In this document: positions 24,072 through 30,654 of the stretch, piece by piece | How positions within the stretch are numbered: position 1 is the first letter of the stretch | How the letters are laid out: each line of letters starts with the position of its first letter | Origin: JAHJHG01 sp964463425 | GTDB taxonomy: Bacteria; Patescibacteriota; Microgenomatia; UBA8517 | Direction of reading: 5' to 3' | Length of the DNA: 31,769 nt | NCBI GenBank assembly: GCA_964463425.1 | Contig: CAYXBV010000007.1 | Span: 1-31,769, forward strand | The notes under the pieces: generated by a model | Databases searched by the model: none | The model's input: the letters and a program-made list of their open reading frames with translations, nothing else | What the model was told of the DNA's origin: nothing | Translations under genes and position numbers: made by a program

Positions 24072-24326
24072 TTATTTATTCTCCTTGCTTAACTCTTTTT
24101 TTTCTTGATCAACGTTTTTTAGTTCTTCTTCCAATGTTTTTTTGTAATCATCAAGAGCTTCTAGCTGATCTTTAGGAGTTTGGGATCTGTTCCAACCGAA
24201 CCATCCACCCATTCCCTGACCACCTCCGAAACCTCTTCTCAAACCAAAGCCTCGACCACAAGGACCGAAACCCCTACCTGTTCTTGGGCCCATTCCTCTG
24301 GGTCCTGTTCCATCAAATTTTGGCAT
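24072..24326 (-). CDS. DUF5320 family Gly-rich small protein
   Basis: 84 residues. The N-terminal half is Gly/Arg/Phe-rich (MPKFDGTGPRGMGPRTGRG, then GFGPCGRGFG), the signature of DUF5320. The C-terminal half is a Lys/Glu coiled coil (about 52-82). Its function is unknown. A strong Shine-Dalgarno (GAAGGTGAT) precedes the ATG, and a consensus promoter with a palindromic operator controls it. It is the first gene of a two-gene operon with DUF134. Confidence 0.9.
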   Translation of the reverse strand: MPKFDGTGPRGMGPRTGRGFGPCGRGFGLRRGFGGGQGMGGWFGWNRSQTPKDQLEALDDYKKTLEEELKNVDQEKKELSKENK

Positions 24327-24346
24327 AATCTATCACCTTCTTTTTA

Positions 24347-24397
24347 ATATTCATATTGAATATATATTCATTATAACATTAAAATCATGCCTGTCAA
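24347..24397 (-). promoter_or_regulatory. Consensus promoter with triple TGAATAT operator
   Basis: On the minus strand, TTGACA (24392-24397) and TATAAT (24370-24375) are 16 nt apart, a near-perfect sigma-70 promoter. Directly downstream lie three alternating half-sites: ATATTCA 24347-24353, TGAATAT 24357-24363 and ATATTCA 24364-24370. They make one perfect 14-bp palindrome and one palindrome with a 3-nt spacer. The position over the transcription start suggests a repressor site. Confidence 0.75.
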
Positions 24398-24410
24398 GTT
24401 TGTGTGGAGA

Positions 24411-24836
24411 TTATTTTTTTGTTTTTATAAAGAAGACGATACTACCAATTGTGCCAACCAAGTATCCTAAAGGACTAACCAGCATAGCAATGATGAAGAA
24501 GGCGGCGTGGAGAAATTCAAAAATATGTTTTAGTGCAGGAATGTGTCCAGTCACGATGGCAATACCATAAAAAACATTGTGCAACAGAATGCCTATAAAA
24601 AAAGCTAAGGCTGAAACACCAGTTAGCATTAGCAGTTTTTTTTGAGTACCTTTGATTTTACTTTTTTTAGTAAGTATCAACAAATACCCGCCCAATAAAG
24701 AAAAGAGTATAAAAGGCAATAGAGTAATTGGGCCGTTGACAGACTCGTTGATAAGGGGAACAAAAAGCATGCTGATAATGACAAGGAAGACTCCAATTAA
24801 GATATAAAAAATCGTTAATAGCGGTGATTTTTTCAT
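24411..24836 (-). CDS. Four-helix membrane protein, hypothetical
   Basis: 141 residues with four hydrophobic segments (about 8-30, 38-53, 66-90 and 108-137) and short polar loops. Positive residues at the N-terminus and in the second loop place both ends in the cytoplasm. I do not recognise the family. It is divergent from the next gene and preceded by an extended -10 box that predicts a leaderless message. Confidence 0.78.
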   Translation of the reverse strand: MKKSPLLTIFYILIGVFLVIISMLFVPLINESVNGPITLLPFILFSLLGGYLLILTKKSKIKGTQKKLLMLTGVSALAFFIGILLHNVFYGIAIVTGHIPALKHIFEFLHAAFFIIAMLVSPLGYLVGTIGSIVFFIKTKK

Positions 24837-24843
24837 ATATTTA

Positions 24844-24852
24844 ATTATATCA
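24844..24852 (-). promoter_or_regulatory. Extended -10 promoter, leaderless start
   Basis: TGaTATAAT on the minus strand ends 7 nt before the ATG at 24836. Confidence 0.65.
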
Positions 24853-24914
24853 AACCAATGGCAACATAGTTATTGCAAAGAGGGTCGTTTAAATATTATT
24901 ATGAAGTATGGAAG

Positions 24915-25430
24915 GTGGTGATTAACATAAAAGGAAAACAATTAATTATTATTGCCTTGGTAGTAATAGCTGCAGGTGCGGGCTGGTTTTATCTGAAGGG
25001 TGATGCTAGTGAGGGTGGGGGAAATTTAATACAGAAGGTTTCCGACAGCAAACCATTTTCAGGATCTCTAAAGGCCGCCGTTGCATTAGGTGTTCCTATG
25101 GAATGTAAGTATCAAGTAAATGGGGTTGAATATTCCGGAATTCTTAAGGGCAAGCAGTATAAAGGCAAAATAACAACGCAAGACGGTAAAGAGGGAAATG
25201 TAATCATGAAAGATAATTGCATGTATTCGTGGTCAGATGCTGATAAGCAGGGAATTAAAACATGTTTTGATGAAGAAGAATACGACATGTGGGATCAATC
25301 TGATGGAAGTGTCCCCGGTGGTTATATTTGTACACCTACCGTGATTAGCGATGCTGCATTTAACACGCCATCTGATGTCGAGTTTATGGATATAGATGCC
25401 ATGATGGAGAACACAGGCATCGATTATTAA
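24915..25430 (+). CDS. Membrane-anchored secreted hypothetical protein
   Basis: About 171 residues from a GTG at 24915. The start is uncertain: a TTG at 24873 gives 185 residues, and a GGAAGG overlaps the GTG region. One N-terminal membrane helix (about 8-26) precedes an extracytoplasmic domain with four cysteines (ECKY, NCMY, KTCF, ICTP) that could form two disulphides, and a beta-strand-rich KGKQYKGKITTQDGKEGNVI stretch. I do not recognise it. It ends near an imperfect hairpin at 25432-25485 that might terminate it. Confidence 0.7.
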   Translation: MVINIKGKQLIIIALVVIAAGAGWFYLKGDASEGGGNLIQKVSDSKPFSGSLKAAVALGVPMECKYQVNGVEYSGILKGKQYKGKITTQDGKEGNVIMKDNCMYSWSDADKQGIKTCFDEEEYDMWDQSDGSVPGGYICTPTVISDAAFNTPSDVEFMDIDAMMENTGIDY

Positions 25431-25505
25431 GACACAAAAGAATATATGCTGAAAGCAATGCTTTATTAGTGATGTTTTTTGTGCGTTATGGTTGCAAGAG
25501 AAGGA

Positions 25506-25748
25506 TTATTTCTTTTTTGTTTCTTCAATGATATAAGCGGGGAGTTTCCCGCTTGTCATTAACCACATCATTACAGATAAGCCGAGAAATAAGATGGTCA
25601 TAAAAATAAATCCGACAGGGCCAAGCTTTTCAGTGTTTCCGGGATTAAAGAATTCCATATAGGTCGTGAATAGCCATGTACCTATAAAGAAGGGAACGAT
25701 AAACCAGCGTTGCCACTTTGGTAGGAATATTTTCTTTTTTGTCTTCAT
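25506..25748 (-). CDS. Small two-helix membrane protein
   Basis: 80 residues. A Lys-rich start precedes two membrane helices (about 14-32 and 44-66) and a charged C-terminus ending ETKKK. Both ends are basic and so are probably cytoplasmic. No family is recognised. A TGgTACAAT box ends 7 nt before the ATG. It is convergent with the 24915 gene. Confidence 0.7.
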   Translation of the reverse strand: MKTKKKIFLPKWQRWFIVPFFIGTWLFTTYMEFFNPGNTEKLGPVGFIFMTILFLGLSVMMWLMTSGKLPAYIIEETKKK

Positions 25749-25755
25749 CTTCTTT

Positions 25756-25764
25756 ATTGTACCA
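25756..25764 (-). promoter_or_regulatory. Extended -10 promoter, leaderless start
   Basis: TGgTACAAT on the minus strand ends 7 nt before the ATG at 25748. Confidence 0.5.
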
Positions 25765-25829
25765 AAAGAAGTCGGGTTTGCTTAAATAGGCAATAATAAG
25801 AGTTATTGTCCACCGACGATTTAGGTATT

Positions 25830-26200
25830 TTAGAAGTATCCTTGCTCAATTAACTTTTTTCTTTGTTCTTCATCAACATATTCCAGAAAGAGGATAGGGC
25901 TGCGCACTCTAAGTGAATGAGAACGGTCTAAGGTGTCTTTTATTATCTGAAGAAGTTCGTCGGTCCTTTCTGGATATTTGTCGTGTATGTCTGTTTTTTC
26001 TTAAGGATTCTCTTCTAGGTTATGAAGCTCGGTTGTAAATTCGTTCGTGTTGATATCTCTGGACGTTATTATTTTCCATTTTTTATCTTGTATGGACAGA
26101 TGTCTTCGTAGTCACTTGTTAGCGAAGACGCATATATTATTTCTTCATGTCCAAGAAGTGTATTTCTAATTACAAACGATATTGTCTCCCAGCTGTGTAT
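25830..26200 (-). pseudogene. Decayed C-terminal fragment of a sulfatase
   Basis: This stretch has no open gene. On the minus strand one frame reads RRHLSIQDKKWKIITSRDI, then TTELHNLEENP, a stop (TAA at 26001-26003), EKTDIHDKYPERTDELLQII and on to ...EQGYF at 25830. The pattern 'Trp-Lys-ile...leu-x-Leu-glu-x-Asn-Pro-x-Glu-x-x-Asp...' is typical of the C-terminal subdomain of arylsulfatase-type proteins. A second frame upstream (SWETISFVIRNTLLGHEEII, then YASSLTSDYED) joins at about 26105, showing a frameshift. The catalytic N-terminal domain is gone. It is the only content of the 25749-26236 gap. Confidence 0.65.
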
Positions 26201-26219
26201 TACAGATAGTTAGTAAATT

Positions 26220-26228
26220 TGATATGAT
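26220..26228 (+). promoter_or_regulatory. Extended -10 promoter, leaderless start
   Basis: TGaTATGAT ends 8 nt before the ATG at 26237. Confidence 0.6.
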
Positions 26229-26236
26229 AACCACTG

Positions 26237-26923
26237 ATGGAAATACTTAATACAGTTCTCGATTTTGTTCTCCATATGGACACACACCTGGCAGAATTTG
26301 TTGGGAATTTCGGTTTTTTAACATACGCGCTTTTATTTGGAGTAATTTTTGCTGAAACTGGGTTTGTTGTTACTCCTTTTTTGCCTGGAGATTCTTTGCT
26401 TTTTGCAGCAGGAGCAATAGCGGCGCTTGGTTCATTAAGTGTTTGGGTGCTAATAATGCTTCTTTTTGTGGCAGCAATCCTTGGAGATGCAGTTAACTAC
26501 TGGATTGGGAATTTTTTTGGACAGAAAATAGTTGATAATCCTAAAATTAAAATTATTAATCAAGAGCACATAGATAAAACACAGCAGTTTTATAAGAAAT
26601 ATGGAGGTAAAACAATAATTTTGGCCCGATTTGTTCCAATAGTTCGAACTTTTGCACCATTTGTGGCTGGTGTGGGCAAAATGGAATACAAAAAATTCTT
26701 TACTTATAATATAGTTGGTGGATTTATGTGGGTCACTTTGTTTACCTCCCTCGGATTCTTTTTTGGAAATCTAAAATTTATTCAAGAGAACTTCCACTAC
26801 GCTGTGTTTGTAATTATTTTTCTTTCATTAATACCGGTTATTTATGAATACATTCAACACAAAAGAAACCCGGATGTTCCAAGTGTTGATCCTCGCGAAC
26901 TAAAAAAGGCAATGAAGAAGTGA
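26237..26923 (+). CDS. DedA family membrane protein
   Basis: 228 residues, normal for the family. The signature blocks are FAETGFVVTPFLPGDSLLF (about 40-58, the re-entrant acidic loop), GDAVNYWIGNFFGQKI (about 82-98) and KYGGKTIILARFVPIVRTFAP with its FxPxxR motif (about 121-142). DedA proteins include undecaprenyl-phosphate and phospholipid flippases that recycle lipid carriers, so a role in wall synthesis is likely. Four to five membrane helices are visible. The message appears leaderless. Confidence 0.93.
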   Translation: MEILNTVLDFVLHMDTHLAEFVGNFGFLTYALLFGVIFAETGFVVTPFLPGDSLLFAAGAIAALGSLSVWVLIMLLFVAAILGDAVNYWIGNFFGQKIVDNPKIKIINQEHIDKTQQFYKKYGGKTIILARFVPIVRTFAPFVAGVGKMEYKKFFTYNIVGGFMWVTLFTSLGFFFGNLKFIQENFHYAVFVIIFLSLIPVIYEYIQHKRNPDVPSVDPRELKKAMKK

Positions 26924-27020
26924 GGATAAACATTAATTCACAGTACTTAAGTCTTTTCTCCAAAAACATATTCCTAGCTTTTACACTCACGACATGGAGA
27001 TTGTATTATTTATTTAATCA

Positions 27021-27875
27021 ATGAAAGCTAAAAAATTTCTTGAAGAAGGTGTAATCCACGTTATTTTTTTAATTGCAATAGTTTTAATATCAATTTTCGT
27101 CATTGTATTTATTAGCTTTCAGGGCTCAAATAACAACGAGCAAGTGATTAAATCGAAAACATTTTTGCCTTCATCTACTCCAATAGCGCACTATCTTGAA
27201 CCATCGCTTAAACAAAGTGATGCTTATACGATTATTTTTGTTGGAGATTCTATGATTGATAGCCTTGGAGAAAATTTTGACTACCTAAAACAAGACTTAG
27301 AAGATTATTATCCGAGAACTGTTTTTGGTTTATTCAACTATGGATATGGCGCAACAAATATTTTATCTCTCGATAAAAGGCTTAATTTAAAAACAACATA
27401 CAATGGCAAGGCTAATAAAGCAATTTTAGAAAGGGAGCTGGACATTATTATCATAGGTTCGTTTGGTCACAACCCGCTTTCAGAAATGCCTCTTGAAGAT
27501 GGCTTAAGGAAACAAGTGGAAATATTAGACGAGGTTGTTTTACAGCTTGTTATTGAAAAACCAAACACCTTAATTATTTTCTTATCAGAATTTGCTCCAT
27601 CAGAAGACAATTATGCTAGGGGAGTAGTGGATCTAAGTTCAGAGCAAAGAAGTATCTGGGTTCGTGAGCGAAAAGCTTATATTGAGAATCATATTGATTA
27701 TGCCAAAAACCACAATATTCCATTAATAAATGTATACGAAGAAAGCATGGTCAATGGAGATGTTGACTTAGACTATATAAATAAAGATAACTATATTCAC
27801 CCGTCCTCTACAGGCTTAATTTTTATGAGTGAGGCAATTGCAGACTTTTTGTACAAGAACGCTATTTTCCCTTAG
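27021..27875 (+). CDS. Membrane-anchored SGNH/GDSL hydrolase
   Basis: 284 residues. One N-terminal helix (about 12-34) precedes an extracytoplasmic SGNH domain. Block I is IIFVGDSMIDSLGEN, the Gly block is FNYGYGATNIL, block III is weak (IIIGSFGHNPL where an Asn is expected), and block V is DNYIHPSSTGLIFMSEAIA with the Asp and His. It probably removes acyl groups from surface glycans. A TATTAT box ends 11 nt before the ATG with no Shine-Dalgarno sequence. It is the last gene before the repeat-separated accessory region. Confidence 0.82.
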   Translation: MKAKKFLEEGVIHVIFLIAIVLISIFVIVFISFQGSNNNEQVIKSKTFLPSSTPIAHYLEPSLKQSDAYTIIFVGDSMIDSLGENFDYLKQDLEDYYPRTVFGLFNYGYGATNILSLDKRLNLKTTYNGKANKAILERELDIIIIGSFGHNPLSEMPLEDGLRKQVEILDEVVLQLVIEKPNTLIIFLSEFAPSEDNYARGVVDLSSEQRSIWVRERKAYIENHIDYAKNHNIPLINVYEESMVNGDVDLDYINKDNYIHPSSTGLIFMSEAIADFLYKNAIFP

Positions 27876-27896
27876 ATTGATGCTTTACCTTATCTG

Positions 27897-27921
27897 CTCA
27901 CAGGATGGGACGATTTTCGAA
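27897..27921 (+). repeat. Dispersed repeat, type A copy 1
   Basis: A 25-nt unit, CTCACAGGATGGG then ACGATTTTCGAA, identical to copy 2. The two copies are direct repeats flanking the 54-residue gene. Confidence 0.85.
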
Positions 27922-27953
27922 TACTCATGTTGTCATGAGGTGTAGAATAAACT

Positions 27954-28118
27954 ATGTCTTCTAAGTGGATTATATATTTCTTTCTTTTTATTGGTTCTAT
28001 GGTTGGAGCTTATATTCCAAAAATATGGGGAGCTGGTTTGTTTTCTATTTCTTCACTGATTTTTAGTAGCGGAGGGGCGATTGCCGGAATTATTATTGGC
28101 ATCAAACTCACAAAATAA
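27954..28118 (+). CDS. Small membrane protein (54 aa)
   Basis: ATG at 27954, stop TAA at 28116-28118. The protein has two hydrophobic stretches: WIIYFFLFIGSMVGAYI (about 5-21) and GLFSISSLIFSSGG, then AIAGIIIGI (about 28-50), with a basic end KLTK. The glycine spacing suggests a packed helical hairpin. The family is not recognised. A TAGAAT lies 5 nt upstream of the ATG. Identical 25-nt direct repeats lie 32 nt before it and 2 nt after it, giving a compact one-gene unit. Confidence 0.6.
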   Translation: MSSKWIIYFFLFIGSMVGAYIPKIWGAGLFSISSLIFSSGGAIAGIIIGIKLTK

Positions 28119-28120
28119 TA

Positions 28121-28145
28121 CTCACAGGATGGGACGATTTTCGAA
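28121..28145 (+). repeat. Dispersed repeat, type A copy 2
   Basis: Identical over 25 nt to copy 1. It begins 2 nt after the stop codon of the 54-residue gene. Confidence 0.85.
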
Positions 28146-28252
28146 CTATTGTGTTTCAATAACACACACGTTGTCTTTTTAAGCAAAAAATCAACTATTC
28201 GGGGGGTCATTCGCTTAACTCAGACTTGCGGAATGTGACAATCTCAGATTTT

Positions 28253-28486
28253 CTATTTAGAGTTTTTCTTGCTGGAGGATTTTTTAAAATATTCTCCTGG
28301 TCTTTTCAATTCAATGTCTCTTTCAGCATCTAACAGCTTAGCAACACTAGTAAATGTGCGATTATCGCCCCCTAATTCAGGTTTCTTTTCTGGGTTTTCC
28401 TTTGAATCATCTATTTTATCGACCCATTTCCACCGCTTTTCTTTTCCAGCTTGATTATTAGCTGTCTCGCTTTCTTCAGGTGTCAT
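28253..28486 (-). CDS. Small hydrophilic hypothetical protein (77 aa)
   Basis: 77 residues, highly charged, with no membrane segment. A central motif LGGDNRTFTSVAKLLDAERDIELKRP could be a short helical domain between a Lys/Glu-rich N-terminus and a Ser/Lys-rich tail. Its function is unknown. An extended -10 box 6 nt before the ATG supports it as a real gene. A type B repeat lies just upstream. Confidence 0.6.
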   Translation of the reverse strand: MTPEESETANNQAGKEKRWKWVDKIDDSKENPEKKPELGGDNRTFTSVAKLLDAERDIELKRPGEYFKKSSSKKNSK

Positions 28487-28492
28487 AAAATA

Positions 28493-28501
28493 AGTATATC
28501 A
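28493..28501 (-). promoter_or_regulatory. Extended -10 promoter, leaderless start
   Basis: TGaTATACT on the minus strand ends 6 nt before the ATG at 28486. Confidence 0.55.
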
Positions 28502-28512
28502 AATCATCTCAA

Positions 28513-28545
28513 GCTCCGCCTGATGGACGAAGTTAGAATCTATTT
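28513..28545 (+). repeat. Dispersed repeat, type B copy 1
   Basis: GCTCCGCCTGATGGACGA then AGTTAGAATCTATT, differing from copy 2 at three positions. It shares the GATGG..ACGA..TT.GAA skeleton with type A. Confidence 0.8.
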
Positions 28546-28571
28546 TGAAGCGAAAACAGTTAACTATTATT

Positions 28572-28853
28572 TTATCTATAAAGAGTTAGGTCAAAGTTTG
28601 CACTTCTAATACCTATGCTTAGCTCTTCCAGTTTCCTGATTGTTCTTCCCACAAAGTCGTGAGGAACGACTAAGGTTAATATATTTGACTCGTTATTTAC
28701 AATAGTAAGCGCATCTATCTCATGAGGAATATTACTTGAAAGACCTATGTCTTCAACTTCAAAATCAGTTTCTATTACAAAAATCTCAGTTTCTGCATCA
28801 TCTTTGTTCTCGATAGAGTTTGTTTGACCAATTCCACGTTTTTGTTCTGGCAT
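28572..28853 (-). CDS. Small hypothetical protein, ACT-like fold possible
   Basis: 93 residues from the ATG at 28853. The ATG at 28862 is rejected because it lies inside the TATAAT box. The N-terminus is polar. Residues about 25-93 alternate strands and helices (IFVIETDFEVEDIGL, then ALTIVNNESNILTLVVPHDF, then VGRTIRKLEELSIGIRSANF), which resembles a small alpha/beta sandwich such as an ACT-like fold; that is only a guess. No catalytic motif is seen. Confidence 0.62.
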   Translation of the reverse strand: MPEQKRGIGQTNSIENKDDAETEIFVIETDFEVEDIGLSSNIPHEIDALTIVNNESNILTLVVPHDFVGRTIRKLEELSIGIRSANFDLTLYR

Positions 28854-28860
28854 GTTCGGC

Positions 28861-28869
28861 ATTATAACA
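28861..28869 (-). promoter_or_regulatory. Extended -10 promoter that decides the start codon
   Basis: TGtTATAAT on the minus strand ends 7 nt before the ATG at 28853. The final AT of the box belongs to an upstream in-frame ATG, which therefore cannot be on the transcript. Confidence 0.65.
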
Positions 28870-28912
28870 CAGAGGGTAAGAAAATTTGGTTAACGGAGTT
28901 TTCTGAGGCTAT

Positions 28913-28933
28913 CTCGCAGGATGGGACGATTTT
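28913..28933 (+). repeat. Dispersed repeat, type A copy 3
   Basis: CTCGCAGGATGGGACGATTTT followed by AGTACTA instead of CGAA. It sits between divergent genes and is preceded by TTCTGAGGCTA, a flank partly shared with the copy at 31339 and the gap at 30600. Confidence 0.75.
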
Positions 28934-28982
28934 AGTACTAGGCTAAGTACAATATAATGTTGTGTTTTAAACATCTAATATA

Positions 28983-28988
28983 TATAAT
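28983..28988 (+). promoter_or_regulatory. -10 promoter box, leaderless start
   Basis: TATAAT ends 8 nt before the ATG at 28997. The TG extension is absent. Confidence 0.55.
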
Positions 28989-28996
28989 TCTCGTTT

Positions 28997-29497
28997 ATGG
29001 AACGTAAATTAGTAACACTACCAGAAGGTTCTAAATATATTACCTCCCCCGATATTTCCTCTTCAGAAGAGATCATAAGGAAAGTAGAAGACAATGAAGA
29101 ACCTGTGAGTATAAGGCAATTAACAGAAAAAGAAGATATTGAAATAGACAATCTAGGAATTCTCACGACATTAGCCTATATAAGAGGGTGGAAAGTTGGT
29201 GTCATTTTTAATGAAGGTGTTTTCTTTTGTGATTTAGGTGCGGATCAAACAGTAATTGTTGAAGCTGATCAGGGCTTAACTGAAACCATTTACGATGGAA
29301 CTGAGGCAACAACCCAGAGAGTTGTTGAATTAGCTGGAAAAATAACTATTCCCCTTTGGTCTCAATATAGTCCTGATGCGGGGGATACATACATTCAGTT
29401 TGAAATTGATTTAGGAAGTGAACGTTTTGAAGTTCCCGTTTCAATGGATCCATCTAGCTATCTTAAAGATGTAACCTTTCAAGTGTACCCAAAATAA
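28997..29497 (+). CDS. Hypothetical protein (166 aa)
   Basis: 166 acidic residues with no signal peptide or membrane helix. Residues about 1-60 are helical and charged, while residues about 60-166 look beta-rich (VGVIFNEGVFFCDLGADQTV, then WSQYSPDAGDTYIQFEIDLG). I do not recognise a family. It appears leaderless, and a 7-bp hairpin directly after the stop may end the transcript. Confidence 0.72.
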   Translation: MERKLVTLPEGSKYITSPDISSSEEIIRKVEDNEEPVSIRQLTEKEDIEIDNLGILTTLAYIRGWKVGVIFNEGVFFCDLGADQTVIVEADQGLTETIYDGTEATTQRVVELAGKITIPLWSQYSPDAGDTYIQFEIDLGSERFEVPVSMDPSSYLKDVTFQVYPK

Positions 29498-29498
29498 G

Positions 29499-29516
29499 CC
29501 TCAAATTATTTTGAGG
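29499..29516 (+). terminator. Stem-loop after the 28997 gene
   Basis: CCTCAAA and TTTGAGG form a 7-bp stem with a 4-nt loop, starting just after the stop. There is no strong T-run, so termination may be partial. Confidence 0.4.
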
Positions 29517-29522
29517 GGATTT

Positions 29523-29555
29523 GCTCCGCCTGATGGACGATATTAGAACCTATTA
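29523..29555 (+). repeat. Dispersed repeat, type B copy 2
   Basis: GCTCCGCCTGATGGACGA then TATTAGAACCTATT. It lies between two convergent genes. Confidence 0.8.
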
Positions 29556-29563
29556 TGTCCAAT

Positions 29564-29626
29564 AAAAAACCTCCGAACTAAGAAACGATTTGACAAACTT
29601 CTGTCAAAGAATCTTAGAGACGGAGG
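29564..29626 (-). terminator. Composite three-stem terminator
   Basis: Nested stems CCTCCG/CGGAGG (29570-29575/29621-29626), CTAAGA/TCTTAG (29578-29583/29612-29617) and TTGACA/TGTCAA (29590-29595/29602-29607) form one long interrupted hairpin. On the minus strand it is followed by TTTTTT, so it should end the transcript of the 29650-29838 gene. Confidence 0.7.
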
Positions 29627-29649
29627 CGTTTTGTGATCGGACTGTTTTG

Positions 29650-29838
29650 TTAGGGGGCATCAGTATCTTCTTCTGAAAATACTTCAGGTATCCCGCGCTT
29701 TTTCCCCAGAGACCTGAAGAAATCGTTCAACTTATACAATGCTTCTGGTTTACATACAGCAAGCCACCCCAATAACACTGGTATGCCAATCATGATGACC
29801 AAAATGGGAATAAGGTACAAAAGTCTATTTGCGTCCAC
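29650..29838 (-). CDS. Small single-helix membrane protein (62 aa)
   Basis: 62 residues. One strong membrane helix (about 6-28, LLYLIPILVIMIGIPVLLGW) is followed by a polar cytoplasmic tail ending in an acidic EEDTDAP. The start is GTG with a good Shine-Dalgarno (AAAGGAGAT) 5 nt upstream, unlike its leaderless neighbours. A 10-bp inverted repeat, TTTTGTGATC (29629-29638) and GATCACAAAA (29862-29871), brackets the gene. Its function is unknown. Confidence 0.65.
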   Translation of the reverse strand: MDANRLLYLIPILVIMIGIPVLLGWLAVCKPEALYKLNDFFRSLGKKRGIPEVFSEEDTDAP

Positions 29839-29957
29839 TTTATCTCCTTTGTTAATCTACAGATCACAAAAACTCTTCGGATACATACTTTCAGCAATTG
29901 AGAGTATGAGCGAATATTACCGAATATGAAGAAGGAAATCAAATTATGGGTTACTAT

Positions 29958-29983
29958 CTCGCAGGATGGGACGATTTTCGAAC
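29958..29983 (+). repeat. Dispersed repeat, type A copy 4
   Basis: CTCGCAGGATGGG then ACGATTTTCGAAC, ending 1 nt from the stop codon of the minus-strand HD-like gene. Confidence 0.85.
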
Positions 29984-29984
29984 T

Positions 29985-30545
29985 TCAACTCTTTAGGGAT
30001 TTAAGAAATTTCTGGATTGTCTTGTACTGTGGTTCTAGTTCTTTTTTACAAATATCAAGAGTCAAGGCATTCCATTTCTCGGCTACTTTGTAATCAAGAA
30101 GTTTAACGAGGTCTTTAAAGGGCATTTCTCTTATATATCTAATTGTGTAAGTAAAACCTTTTACAGACAAAAAACGATAACAATCGGCATTGCAACAAAT
30201 TTCAGACTCTAAAGAATGGAATTTATTGACCCCGTGATGTTCACTTATACAATGTCTGATATTCTCTTTAACCGACTCTTCAATATTATAAGGCTTCAGT
30301 ATTTCATTTGCTTTGTCTAATGAGATAGAAACATGCTCTTTTTGTTTCCCGTCTTTTATTGCTTTCCCAAGTAAACAATCCATCAAGTATGTTCCAACCT
30401 CCACAACATCTTCGTTCGCATTAAGTTTCTTTGCCAATTCGACTCCTTTATCGCGAGAGAGAACAATGTGTTTTTCAATGGGGATTTTATATTTATCATA
30501 CTCTTCAAAAGCAAGTTTTTTTGAAGCGGCAATTAACCTTTTCAT
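29985..30545 (-). CDS. HD-superfamily-like protein lacking the HD dyad
   Basis: 186 residues following the pattern of HD-domain phosphohydrolases: H26 (KHIVLSRDKGVELAKKL), a helix with GTYLMDCLLG where H-D is expected, H71, and HCISEHHGV (H98, H103, H104), then D121 in CNADCY. The first residue of the HD dyad is Met (M55-D56), so one metal ligand is missing while the others are kept. It may still bind one metal or a nucleotide. Two adjacent cysteines (C117-C118) lie near the active region. The start is leaderless; a type A repeat abuts the stop. Confidence 0.72.
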   Translation of the reverse strand: MKRLIAASKKLAFEEYDKYKIPIEKHIVLSRDKGVELAKKLNANEDVVEVGTYLMDCLLGKAIKDGKQKEHVSISLDKANEILKPYNIEESVKENIRHCISEHHGVNKFHSLESEICCNADCYRFLSVKGFTYTIRYIREMPFKDLVKLLDYKVAEKWNALTLDICKKELEPQYKTIQKFLKSLKS

Positions 30546-30552
30546 TACGAGT

Positions 30553-30561
30553 ATTATATCA
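30553..30561 (-). promoter_or_regulatory. Extended -10 promoter, leaderless start
   Basis: TGaTATAAT on the minus strand ends 7 nt before the ATG at 30545. It is preceded by TTTTTCGAACTT, a near match to the upstream part of the promoter at 31654. Confidence 0.68.
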
Positions 30562-30654
30562 AAAGTTCGAAAAATATCTGGGGTTGTTCAGTTAGACATA
30601 GTTCTCTGAGGCTAAAAAGTTAGCTCCCTGCTACATACAAGCTTAGAGATTGGA

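Noticed and set aside
25432..25485. Imperfect hairpin CACAAAA...TTTTGTG between convergent genes
   Set aside because: It is plausible as a bidirectional terminator but has poor inner pairing; it is mentioned only under the neighbouring gene.
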